Shown piece after piece: positions 24,801 to 36,800 of a DNA stretch of 64,000 bases. Source of the DNA: Littorina saxatilis (taxonomy: Eukaryota > Mollusca > Gastropoda > Littorinimorpha > Littorinidae). Under the pieces are notes generated by a model that worked only from the letters and a program-made list of their open reading frames with translations, searched no databases and was not told the DNA's origin. How positions within the stretch are numbered: the stretch's first letter is position 1; every line of letters begins with the position of its first letter. The DNA lies in NCBI RefSeq assembly GCF_037325665.1, contig NC_090253.1, positions 14,215,020-14,279,019 of the forward strand. Reading direction: 5' to 3'. Both the position numbers and the translations under genes were made by a program.

Positions 24801-27800
24801 TTGGTCTCTGGACTTTCTCGGGGGCTGGTTGAGCTTTTTCAAGGTCAATCAGCTTGTCAGCTGCACTTTCTTTTGGTGTTGAACCAGGTTTTTTGCCTGG
24901 TGCTCTCAGTAACCAGGCTAAATTCCGAGCTGTCCTTATCCCAGGTTTTTACCTGGGCATGCTGTTCGACTTTGTCTCTTGGAAGGTTTATTCTTCACAC
25001 AAGAGAGAATAGGGAGGCTATAAGCTCTTTTCACTGCCAGACTGGCACGAGAGCAGGCCTCTGCGGGGTCTTTAGACCCGATCTTCGGTCGGACGGTATC
25101 GATAGCTATACTGGCTCTTTAGTCTTTCCTCAAGTTTTTTCGGGGGTTCGGCCTCTCAGGTCTGGGACATGAGGGTCCTCCTCCAGAGTGGGTTCCTCCA
25201 CTCGGGAAGGTGGCTGGAATCCTTTTGGATCGCTCAGGGGACTTTTTTCCCTAGCTCTGTTTCCCCCTGGACTTAGACCGCTTTTTGGATGCGTTTTCGT
25301 CTAGATGGGGCCTGCAATGGTGATTGCAGTCTTGAGGCTGTGATGTAGACGTGAATCCTTGGGCTTCTCTTTTGCCTGAGGTTAGGAGCAGTGGCTCTTA
25401 GTCTACTAGCCTTTCCCTTTTTGCTATTTACAGGCATGGCCTGTTGCATTCGGGCAATTCTTCTGTTGCTTCTTATGTGAACTAGCTGGGGTGAGCAAGT
25501 TCTCGCTCCCTGTCAGACAGAGTATAGGGGATTCTGATTGGGTTTCACACTAAATCATTTTTCTCAGGGGAATTTCTCCCCGGCCAGCTCTGCGATCTGG
25601 CCGACTCGCTCAACAGGTCCTTTCAGGGCTTGCACAGGGGTTGGCCCTTCTGCTGACGGGTCCGGAGGCGTGCTGTTTGTGTTTTAGATCATGGGTTCTG
25701 ACTCTGGTCTTTGGGAACGAAGCATATATTTCCTCCACTTTATCTGTGTATGCTCCTTTTTTGGCCCCCTTGGCCAATTGGGGATTTAGAGCGGGGGTGC
25801 AACTCCTTAGCGCCCCTCTCTCAAGCCAGGTGGTTTTTCACCTCTGTTTCAGTTTTTGGCTTTGGACAGCTGGGCCTCTTCTTTGAGGTTCCGGCTTATC
25901 GGCTATCTCAGCTGTTTTGAAACAAATAGGCCTCTCTTCTGTTGCTCATGGCGCTCTTGTCGGCATGATCAAGGGACCTTGTTTTACGAGGTTTAGAGGC
26001 TCCCCCTTGTTTAGCGCGTGGGACTTTGTTCTACTTACTCTGGGCCTCAGCCCTATAGGGCGGTGAGGCACATGCGTTTTGGGGTTTGCCAGAGGATGTA
26101 GCCTTAGGGCTTTTGGTTCCGTTTGTTCACGGTTTTTGGCCAGGTTTTGGGGTTTCAGAAACCTGGTCAATATCCTCTGGTGTTTGATTCCCTCCTCTTG
26201 GGAGGATTATCGCTCCGGGAGATTCGGATTTTCTAACTGTCTGGTTGGACTTTTTTAATCCCTTTTTTGACGTTACTGTCTTTTGGAACCACGAGCTTTA
26301 GCTCAGGTTCTTATTTCTTTACAATGGAGCGAAAGAGACGTCTTTTATTTGTCTCTCTCTAGGGGCTCTGCTACATTCATAGGACAGTCCTATGAGTGGT
26401 GCGTTCCGAACAGGGGGGGGGGGGGGGGGCGTTCAGTCCTCCCTCTATTCCTTTTCAGGCGTTCGGGAGTCTGGTGTTCTTCTCTGGCTGGTGGTGTTCC
26501 TCTCGCCTATGCGAGGTTTGCCAACGGCTCGGGTACAGATTTTGTGCTTCTTTTATTGCCGTGTTGCGTTCTGGTCGCCTAGGCGAAGCTTTGCAAACGG
26601 CTTACTGGAGATCAGATGATGTGTTCATCGGTTTCTATCTTCGGGATATCTCCTGCACGCGGCTTGATGGCTCCAGTTCATTGCTGGTTTTAGTTGCTGC
26701 AGGGCAGGTTCTTACAAGGACATAAGTAGGTTCCCTCCACCTTTAGGAGGAATCTGCATTCATAAGAATTGGAGTAAGAATATGTGATTAAATCGAAAAT
26801 TTTTAATTAAATTTTGATTTAATATAATATACTTACCCAATTCTTATAGTTAATACCCTCCCATCCGTCCCCGCTGGATTATGTCCTTGGGGGTTTGTTT
26901 GACAAATAGTCTCGAATGATTATTACGGATGCTGGCGCTCACGTGGTGCGCAGGGTGTTATGGGTAACCGAGCAAGGTCAGGCCATAGCAACGGCTATGG
27001 CGTCGCTTTTAGCTTGGTTACCACCCTACTAAGGGCAGGTAATTTGAGAGGTTTTTCGACATCTAGCATGTGGGACTAAAGTCAATGCATTCATAAGAAT
27101 TGGGTAAGTATATTATATTAAATCAAAATTTAATTAAAAATTTTCGAATAAATCTCAGTCTTCTTCTAAGCCTTTCTGGAACAAGAAGCAGCACAACTCC
27201 TCTCGTCCTAAGGAACAGGGAGATAAGGCCGCACCAGCTAAGGGTGCTCCTTATCCTAAGAAACCCTCGTTCGGGAAGGGGAGGGGTGGGGCTCGAAAGC
27301 CCTCCCCCCAATGAGGCTCTCCCGATCACATCACCCCTGTTCCCCCCACTCTTGTGGTGGCGGGGGGCCCCACCAGGGCTATTTCCATGTGGCAGGCGTT
27401 AGTGCACAGCCAATGGATTTTACGGGTGGTGCGATCGGGATTCCGGCTGTTGTGGGAGGGGGAAAAGGCTCCCTTGACCAGGGTTCCTCCTCCCTTTCGT
27501 TTTCCGGCCAGCCAAGAGGCCAGAGTGGCCATAGAAACAGAGATCAGGTCTCTTTTGGCCAAGAAGGCTATAGAAGAGATTGTGGATCACTCCTCGCCGG
27601 GGTTTTACGGACGCCTGTTTGTAGTGCCCAAGGCGTCGGGCCGCTGGAGGCCTGTTCTCGATCTTTCGTTCTTGAACAAGTTTCTTCGGAAGATCAAGTT
27701 TCGTATGGAAACACCAGCTTCGGTCAGGGAGGCCCTACGCCGGGGAGATTGGGTGACTTCGGTGGATTTGACGGACGCCTACTTTCATATCCTTATGCAT

Positions 27801-30800
27801 CAAGTGGACAGAAAGTGGCTTCGTTTCCGCTGGGGTCATCGGATCTTTCAATTCAGGGCTCTGCCCTTCGGGCTGTCCCTGGCCCCGTGGGTTTTCACTT
27901 TGGTGATCAGACAGCGCTGATCAGGCAAAGAGGTATTCGTCTACGGACGTACCTCGACGACTGGTTGATTCTGAATCAGGGTCAATCAGTGTGCCACTTG
28001 AACACTCAGGTAGTGTTGAACCGGGCTCTGAGCCTGGGGTTCTCTGTGAACCAAGCGAAGTCGGAATTGACTCCCTCGCAGAGGTTTGTTTACCTCGGTA
28101 TGGCGTTCGACACTGTCGCTTGGACGGTCCGGCCTACGCAGGAGAGAATTCAGAAGCTTCATGCTCTCATTTTGGCCGTGGCTGGCAGCCAGCAGGCTTC
28201 GGTGAGGGTCCTTACCTCGATTCTGGGCCAAATGGAATCTATGGCAACTCTGGTTCCCTTAGAGAGGTAGTACAAGAGGCCTTTCCAGGCTGCGCTCAGC
28301 TCTCTCTGGGAGCCGGCTTCGCAGGATTGGGACAAAATCGTCCCCACGCAGGGATGGTTCAGTCACGCGACTGCTCGGTGGTTGGACCTAGACTGGATCT
28401 CTCAGGGGGTTCCCATCTCTCTGCCCCCTCCGGACATAGACCTATTTACGGATGCGTCAATGGCCGGGTGGGGGGCTCACATCGGGGGCCAGGCGGCCTC
28501 CGGTCTTTGGACTCAGTCCCAGCGTCTTTGGCATATCAATCGCCTGGAGTTGGAGGCGGTTTCCCTCGGTTTGCTTGCGTTTCTCCCTCTGGTGGGCGGC
28601 AGACATGTCCGGTTGCACACGGACAATACCACTGTCGCTGCTTACATCAACAAGCAGGGGGGAGCTCGGTCGTTTTCCCTGTCAGACAGGGCGTGCGAGG
28701 TTCTGGTGTGGTGCCACTCGCATCGGGTCATGATCTCAGCAGAGTTTCTTCCGGGCAAGCTCAACGCACTGGCGGATGCGCTCAGCAGGTCCTCTCAGGT
28801 GTTGCACACCGAATGGACGATCACTCATGGGGCGCTCCAACGCCTGTGGGCACAGGTGGAGAAGCCCATGATCGATCTATTTGCAACGAGGTTTTCAAAG
28901 AGACTTCCCATTTTCGTGTCTCCCTTTCCGGACACGGAAGCTTGGGCAAGCAATGCGTTGGAGATCTCGTGGAGCGGCCTTCAGGCCTACGCATATCCTC
29001 CCTTCCCTCTGCTCAGCAGAGTGGTGAGGAAAGCCGAGCTGAATCGTCCGGAGCTCCTGCTGCTGGTAGCCCCCTGGTGGCCTTCCCAGCAGTGGTTTCC
29101 AGATCTGCTGTTGTTGGCAAAAGGAGTTCCGATCCCTCTAAATCTAGTGCGGGGAGAGCTCGTTCAGCCAAGAACAGGCATCCCGCACAGAGACCCGCAG
29201 GCCCTGCGCCTACACGTTTGGAGACTGTGAGGTCGGAACTGCGGAAATCTGGCGCTTCAGACTCGACGCTGGATTTGGTTTTTAAGGCGCATAGGTCCTC
29301 GACTGCGTCTGTGTATGCTTGCCATTGGGCTGCCTGGGCCAAGTGGTGAAGGGAGGCGGGGGTCAATGCTGTGGCCCCGCGCTCTTTACAGGTGGCAAAT
29401 CATCTCTCTTTTTTGTCTGCGCAGGGCAGTTCGGCCTCTGCTTTGAGAGTCCGACGTTCTGCTATATCTGCTACTCTGAGACAGATAGGCAGATTGATTA
29501 ACGTTAACGGAGTGATTGCTAGTGTGATCAAAGGGGCCGCTCTCCAGGAAGCGCAGAGACGGACCTCTGTCCCGGCATGGGACTTATTTTTGGTTTTAGA
29601 ATATTTGCGGTCTGCGGCGTTTGAGCCTTTGCAGGCTGCTAGCCTGACTGATTTAACACGCAAGACGGTTTTTCTGCTTCTTCTGGCTACCGCTCGGCGA
29701 GGCAGTGAGATACATGCCTTGTCGGGTTTGTCGGAAGACATCGCGTTTGAGCGCGATGGTTCAATGTCACTTCATTTCCGGCCTGGTTTTCTCGCGAAAA
29801 ATCAAAAGCCAGGCCAATCCCCGCCCGTGGTCCGAGTCCCCCCGCTTGGGACTATTCTAGCTTCGCACGATCCTGACTTAGCTAACTGTCCAGTTAGGGC
29901 CTTGAAGTCTTACTTGGCTCGCACTCAGTTGGTTAGGGCCAAAAGCCAAAAACTTTTGTTCATTTCATTGAACACAAAATATGACAGGGACATATCGAAA
30001 TTGACCCTTACAAGATGGGTGGCGACCCTCATTAGACGAGCATATGAGTGGTGGCTCTCTCAGGAGAGGGGGGGGGCGTTCAGTCCTTCCTCTGACATCA
30101 GCTCGAGTACATGAGGCCAGAGCCTGGGCGTCCTCTGTGGCCGTCTTACGTTCAGGGCGATTAAGCGATGTCTTGCAGACAGCTTACTGGAAGTCAGACG
30201 ATGTTTTCATCAGCTTCTACCTTCGTGACATCTCTTGCACGCGACTGGATGGCTCCAGTGCTTTGCCGGCTTTGGTCGCTGCAGGGCAGGTGCTTGCAAG
30301 GACATAAGTAAGTTCCCTCCGCCTTTAGGAGGAATCTGCATTCATAAGAATTGGAGTAAGAATATGTGATTAAATTACATATCTTACCCAACTCACATAT
30401 AGCAATTAACCCTAGTTCAGTGCTGGTAACGCTGTACGCGTCCCCTTGGTAACAAGGAAGGCGCCTCTAAAAAAAGAGTGACATGAGACCCGTAAGGGTG
30501 TCTAAGCCAGCCCGGAAACGAGACTGCCTTCCGTATGCGCGCGCATACACCGCCATATGCAATTCATTCCAAAGCTCAGCGCCAGTGAGACTGGTCGCAT
30601 TTGATGTACGCTCCGGCTGTTTCAGCCGTTTTGACTTAGTCTTTTGACTTTGTTGTTCCTCTTGGTATCTTCTTGCATCTGGACTTCTCTACTGCTGTTG
30701 GGGTGAGGTCGTTCTTGTTTATTCTTGATTTTGGCAGCGTTGTTGGCCGCTTTTTGGACTTGCAAAAATTTTTTCAAATATTTTTCGTGAGTCTTTGTTG

Positions 30801-33800
30801 TGTCATGGCCGACAATGCCAAGAAGAGGTGTACGCCTAAAAGGTAGCTGCTGCGCCCACTTCTTCTAAAGAATCTTCTAGGAAGACTAAACAATCCGTTT
30901 CTGGTGAAGATACTCTTGCAAAAAATCTTTTGATGTGTTTGTTGATTTGCCCGCTAAGCCGGTAGACAAGACAGCGGCCATTTTGTCGGCTAAGCCGGTT
31001 GACAAGACCGCTCACGTGAATAAACCTGCTAAGGGGGATTCTCCCCCTGTGGTGCCGGGGTTGGCATCCGCTGATGTTGCTGCTTTGTTGTTATCTCTTA
31101 GTTCGCAGGTGTCTACTTTAGCGGCCGAGATTACTTCGACGAGAGCGGAGCTTCGTTCTCTTCCCTCGGGTGTGGCTGGCGTCTCTTCGCTTGCCAGCGT
31201 TCGCTCGTCTCCTGCCACTACAGTCACGAGAGCGGAGGTGCATGCCTCTCAGGATGAGGAGATTGTGCCGTGTCCGCTTTTGGGTTCGCATTCCGGCGTT
31301 CCGTCTCGTACACAAGGTATGTCTGCTGAGTTAGTAACCGGGTTCTCCGGCCAAAACTTGGCACGTGGTCAGGAGCGAGTAGCCTCAGGCGCATGGCGGC
31401 CGGGCGAAAGTTCTTATCTCTCGGCTGACTCAACCCGCTTTGGCGGCCTTTCAGTGGGGAGTAAGAGCCCTGGTACACGTAAGGAAGTTCCACTGCACTC
31501 TGCTCAGTCTGGGGACGGGGGCGAGTGTGTGTGGCTTCCGACCCCGCCCTCTGGGCGGGGGGTAGACAGTAAAGCTGGTTCTCTGCTAGACAATGGTGTC
31601 AGTACGGGAGTCAGCTTTCGGATTGCATGGTAGTGCAAGACGACTGGTTTACTGTGTGCAAAGCTAGGTGGTGCTTGGATCGACCAGGAGTGTCTTTCTG
31701 GGTGTCACCTTCCTGATTGCGATTGCGAGCATGAAGGAGAGGTTAACGAGGGTGCGTCCACGGTGGTGGACGACTCCCAGCTTACTTGCCGTTCAAGTTG
31801 TCCAGCGCAGTGACGTGGGCAGCGGAAAACGGCATTTAGGCACTGTGTGCGAAACTAGGTGGTGCTTGGATCGACCAGGAGTGTCTTTCTGGGTGTCACC
31901 TTCCTGATTGCGATTGCGAGCATGAAGGAGAGGTTAACGAGGGGGCGTCCACGGTGGTGGACGACTCCCAGCTTACTTGCCGTTCAAGTTGTCCAGCGCA
32001 GTGACGTGGGCAGCGGAAAACGGCATTTAGGTATTGTGGAAGTTGGTGATTCTGGGATCGACCGCGAACGGCTTGGCCGGGAGCGTCTTTCCGGGGGTCA
32101 CCTTCCTGATTGCCATTGCGAGCATGAAGGAAAGGATAACGAGTGCGTCCACGGGGATGGACGACACCCAGCTTAACTTGCCGTTCAAGTTGTCCAGCGC
32201 AGTGACGTGGGCGGCGGAAAACGGCATTTAAGTTTTGACCGGAAGGGGTGGTTGAGAACAAAGGGGTAACTTACTCTACCTCTATCTGGTTCCGACTTCT
32301 GGAAGTTCGGAGGAACAGGATGTTCTCTTCAGCTTCCTGGATTTGTTGTCCATTGCCCTGGAGTTGGCAATTGGCCGCGTGTAGCCGGGTTCTCCGGTGA
32401 AAGTGGTGTACGTTCGCAGGAGGAATGTGGCACGCATTTTCGTGGCTGGGCAACGTAAGCTTCCGCCCTGGGGGCAGGAGGTTGTTGGTCTGAGTGATTC
32501 TTGGATTGACCATGCAAGTCTCTCTGGGGGTCACCTTCCTAACTTTGTAACCAAGTAGGAAGGAGAGGATTGTGAGGGTGTGTCCACGGTGGTGGGTGAC
32601 ACCCAGCTTAACTTGCCGTTTAAGTTGTCCAGCGCAGTGGCCTGGTCAGTGGAAAACGGCATTTAGGTTTTGACAGGAACGGGGGGCAGGTAGCGAACGG
32701 AGGGCTGGTTCTTTGTTGGACAGTTAAGTCAAACAGGGAGTCAGCTTCCGGATTGCACGGTTGTGCTTGACGGCTGTTCAGATGAAGGTGCTTACGCATT
32801 ACTGAAGAGCCCTGATTTTAGGTTCCGTTTCATGTTAGCAAGTGCAGTGGTGCTCGCAGCTGAAATGGTTTGAGGACTACGGGATCGTCCGGTGTGTTTT
32901 TATGCTACCTGTGGGTTCTGATGTTTACTAATCCACGGCCGGTTCGCTTCCGCTTTTGTGGCTGTGGCTTCCGGTACAGGATGGGATAGCCTTCTACCGT
33001 TAACACTGGGGTGTTGGTAGTCGGCACCTTTCAGCCTTTGGCTGTCGGTTCCGTCGCTGCGGTTCCTTTGCTGTTATTCAGGCTGTGTCCACTTCCTTTT
33101 CCAGTTTTCCCGCTGGAAGGAGACAGGTGGATGGAGTTTTGGTCATGGAGTTCCGGTGTTGAATTTTTTCAAAACTTTTCCGATTTTTGGCAAGTATTGC
33201 CTTATCGGGATTGGTGACTGGTTCTCATCATTTCGATGATTGTTATGATGCTTTTGAACGAGGGGAGGCTTATACTTCAGCTGTGTCGCTGTTCGCGGCA
33301 TTTTGAGGTTGATTTGAGCCTTCTGAGGAGAATCTTTGAGTGTTAAGTTCTTAGATCCTCTGGCGGGGTTTTTTGTACTTGTGGAGTTTTCACAAGCGAG
33401 TCTTCTTTGTCACCACTACCTGTGTAGACAACGTTCGACTTTATACCTGCGGCGGCGTTGCTTTAGCTTGTGTCTTACGCTTAAGAGCGTGTCACTCGCG
33501 GAGCGCTTTCTGTAGGCTTCGGTTAACTCCAAACTTAAGAACTTAGGTTCTCTGTTTTTGTTCTACGGAACCGCCCTCGGGTTTGGCTAAAATCCATCTG
33601 GATTTGGATAGCTAGGAGAAAGTGTCTGTAAGATCAAGATCTCCTAGCTCGGGGAGTTTGTGGCTTCGGGTTTTTATGATGGGCTCGTTTGAACAAAACG
33701 CGCTTTTACTCTCGCCTGGGTGGTTACGTTCTAACTGGATATCTTTGTGGTCTGACAGGACGCAGATACAAAGGAGTTAACTTTGCCGGTTTTTTACCTG

Positions 33801-36800
33801 AGGGTAAGCCTCTGCCTTTAAAGTTTTGTTCTTTTGGCTAGGCTTTAATCTCTTTCTTGTTTGAAAGGTCTCTTTTTGAGACCCCTTCTATGCACGCGGG
33901 CTTTTATCTATCTAAGAGACGCTCACGGTAAAAGGGAAGCGCAAGGCAGGCCTTGGCTGTCGTTTGTTTCCAAACGAAAAGCTTCAGGCTGGCTGTTATC
34001 TACTTTAGCTTTTGGCTCTATACCCTCGCTTTCACAGGATCTTTCTCATAGATCGTTTTGGCGACCTGTTGGTCGCACAGTACGGGTCTTTGCTATCTTG
34101 GTTCCAGACCTCTTAAGGCTGGCAAGAAGGCGTCTTTGCTTTCTCACATTCCAGTTACACGGATGTCTTCTGTAAGGATATTCTTGGGATACTTAGGGGC
34201 TTCCGCCTCAACTCTGGATTTGATTCAGAGTCTTTATAGGGGTTTTGGGCGTGTTTGTTCGCTTGTCACTTAGACTGGCTTGGTTCGAAGCGCTTATTTC
34301 TTACGGAATGAACTCCTCTTCTCTACGTGTAATGAGGTGGCGATCCACCTATTCTGGGTTTCCGTTTTTCTTTCATGTCTTATTTTTAAGACTTTATGTA
34401 ATTTCTGTCACTTTGGTACGGCTTGGTGCAGCGTTGCTTTAACCCGTTTCAAGGCTAGCCTGGCGGATCTACACGGAAAACGGCCAAGCTTACTCTAGTA
34501 GCTTCTGTGAGAAGTGGGAGTAAGCATACTTTCTGGCTATTTTGAATATGGACATCTTTTCAAGAAAGACTGATCTATGGCTTTTGGGTTCCTTCGAAAT
34601 TTTCTGGCATTTAAGCAAAAATGGAAAACAAGCTTCGAGTTGCATTTTCAATTCATGAAGCAAGGGTGTGGCTCCTTTAGAGTCACGTTTAGTCAATTAA
34701 AACTTTTCGGGTTTCGAAGTTTTTTCCGACTTGCACGGATCTTGTTAGATCATTGAATCAAAGGTTACTTGCCTTATCTTTCATCTCCATCGTGATTCTA
34801 CCTTGGCTTTTATGCGGAAAACGGGGAAAACCAGCTTCCAATTGTATTTTCAATTCAGGAAGCAAGATTTTGGCTCCTTTAGAGTCAGGTTTGGCTCTTT
34901 TAATATTTCGATTTTCGAAAAATTTTCTGACTTTCACGGACCTTGTTAGATCGTTGATTTAAAGGCCATTTGCCTTATCTTTCGTCTCCGTCTTGATTTA
35001 ACCTTGAACGGTTGGAAATGACGTTAAACACTGTTTTAGGGTGGGTACAGGTCTATCTACTCTGGTAGGGGTATGACTTTTTGAAGTCAACCTTACCTAG
35101 ATGGACTGCTACACTGGACTCTTGCTCCTGGGGAGCTTGATGTGGTTATTTGTCCCGTGAGGACTCTCAGAAGGTACCTGTCACGGACTCGGCATTGGGT
35201 CAGAAAATCTGAAGCTTTTATGATATCACTTAGCACAGCAAGGTGTAAGGATATTGCGAAAGTTTATTTAACCAAGTGAGTCTCCACTTTGATCAGACAG
35301 GTGCTTACCTGGTGATTAACACAGTCTGGAGATGTTAGGGCAGTTTTGCCTCTCACCGTATGAGGCAAGGCCTTGGGCCTCCTCTTTGACAGTCCTCTGG
35401 TCGGGCCGTTTGGCTGAAGTACTGGAGTCGGCTTACGGGCGGTCTGAGGAGGTTTTTATTAACCTCTCCCTCAGAGACGTCTTGGGACAGGACGGCAGTT
35501 CCGCGTTACCGGTTATGGTAGCCTTGGAACAGGTTCTAATTTCATGATTTCTCTATATACCCGCCACCTATAGTAGCAATCTGCTATATGTGAGTTGGGT
35601 AAGATATGTAATTTAATCAAAAATTTTAGTAATAAATTTTCATTTGATTAATATACTTACCCAACTCACATCGTTTATTCCCTCCCGCCTCCCCGCTGTG
35701 GTGGGTGTTTGGGTCTAAAAAAGGAGTGAGTTGGGCTTCGCTTTAGAATGAATTGCATATGGCGGTGTATGCGCGCGCATACGGAAGGCAGTCTCGTTTC
35801 CGGGCTGGCTTAGACACCCTTACGGGTCTCATGTCACTCTTTTTTTAGAGGCGCCTTCCTTGTTACCAAGGGGACGCGTACAGCGTTACCAGCACTGAAC
35901 TAGGGTTAATTGCTATATGTGAGTTGGGTAAGTATATTAATCAAATGAAAATTTATTACTAAAATTTTTGATTAAATCGAAAATTTTTAATTAAATTTTG
36001 ATTTAATATAATATACTTACCCAATTCTTATAGTTAATACCCTCCCATCCGTCCCCGCTGGATTATGTCCTTGGGGGTTTGTTTGACTAATAGTCTCGAA
36101 TGATTATTACGGATGCTGGCGCTCACGTGGTGTTATGGGTAACCGAGCAAGGTCAGGCCATAGCAACGGCTATGGCGTCGCTTTTAGCTTGGTTACCACC
36201 CTACTAAGGGCAGGTAATTTGAGAGGTTTTTCGACATCTAGCATGTGGGACTAAAGTCAATGCATTCATAAGAATTGGGTAAGTATATTATATTAAATCA
36301 AAATTAATTGAAATTTTGGCCAAGCAATCTTCGACGAAGGCCGGACTTTGGTATTGCATTTCAGCTTGGTGGCTTAACAATTAATTAATGACTTTGGTCA
36401 TTAAAAATCTTTCTTTTTTTATATAAAACGATCCAAATTTACGTTCATTTTATTCTTCATCATTTCCTGATTCCAAAAACATATAAATATGTTATATTTG
36501 GATTAAAAACAAGCTCTGAAAATTAAAAATATAAAAATTATGATCAAAATTACATTTTCGAAATCAATTTAAAAACACTTTCATCTTATTCCTTGTCGGT
36601 TCCTGATTCCAAAAACATATAGATATGATATGTTTGGATTAAAAACACGCTCAGAAAGTTAAAACAAAGAGAGGTACAGTAAAGTGTGCTATGAAGCACA
36701 GCGCAACCGCTACCGCGCCAAACAGGCTCATCACTTTCACTGCCTTTTGCACTCGCGGCGGACTACGTTCAGTTTCATTCTGTGAGTTCCACAGCTTGAC

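Larger units (their letters stand above)
21450..36303 (+). mobile_element. DIRS-type retrotransposon B, outer copy (fossil, nested host of two more)
   Basis: The left end is near 21450 and the right end near 36303, interrupting R3. An open gag-like region begins at 21892 ([16 protein letters not shown]) with Ala/Pro/Ser-rich sequence. The pol region runs from about 27,150 to 30,300, in the order RT (about 27,480-28,270; [20 protein letters not shown]), RNase H (about 28,440-28,800; [13 protein letters not shown]), a DLFATRF/YPPFPLL block that may be the methylase-like region of DIRS1-type elements (about 28,860-29,110), and tyrosine recombinase (about 29,230-30,250; [19 protein letters not shown]). 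Its internal complementary region is split by element C. It looks young, with only a handful of breaks in pol. Confidence 0.85.

Noticed and set aside
26404-26430. G-runs (also near 37673, and C-runs at 38810 and 59247) as regulatory quadruplexes
   Set aside because: They are single homopolymer runs, probably of replication-slippage origin. There is no arrangement of separate G-tracts and no promoter nearby.
11329-36303. Crypton, Ngaro or LTR-retrovirus identity for the tyrosine-recombinase elements
   Set aside because: The presence of RT and RNase H excludes Crypton. Inverted termini with an internal complementary region fit DIRS rather than the split direct repeats of Ngaro or LTRs. No envelope-like region was seen.
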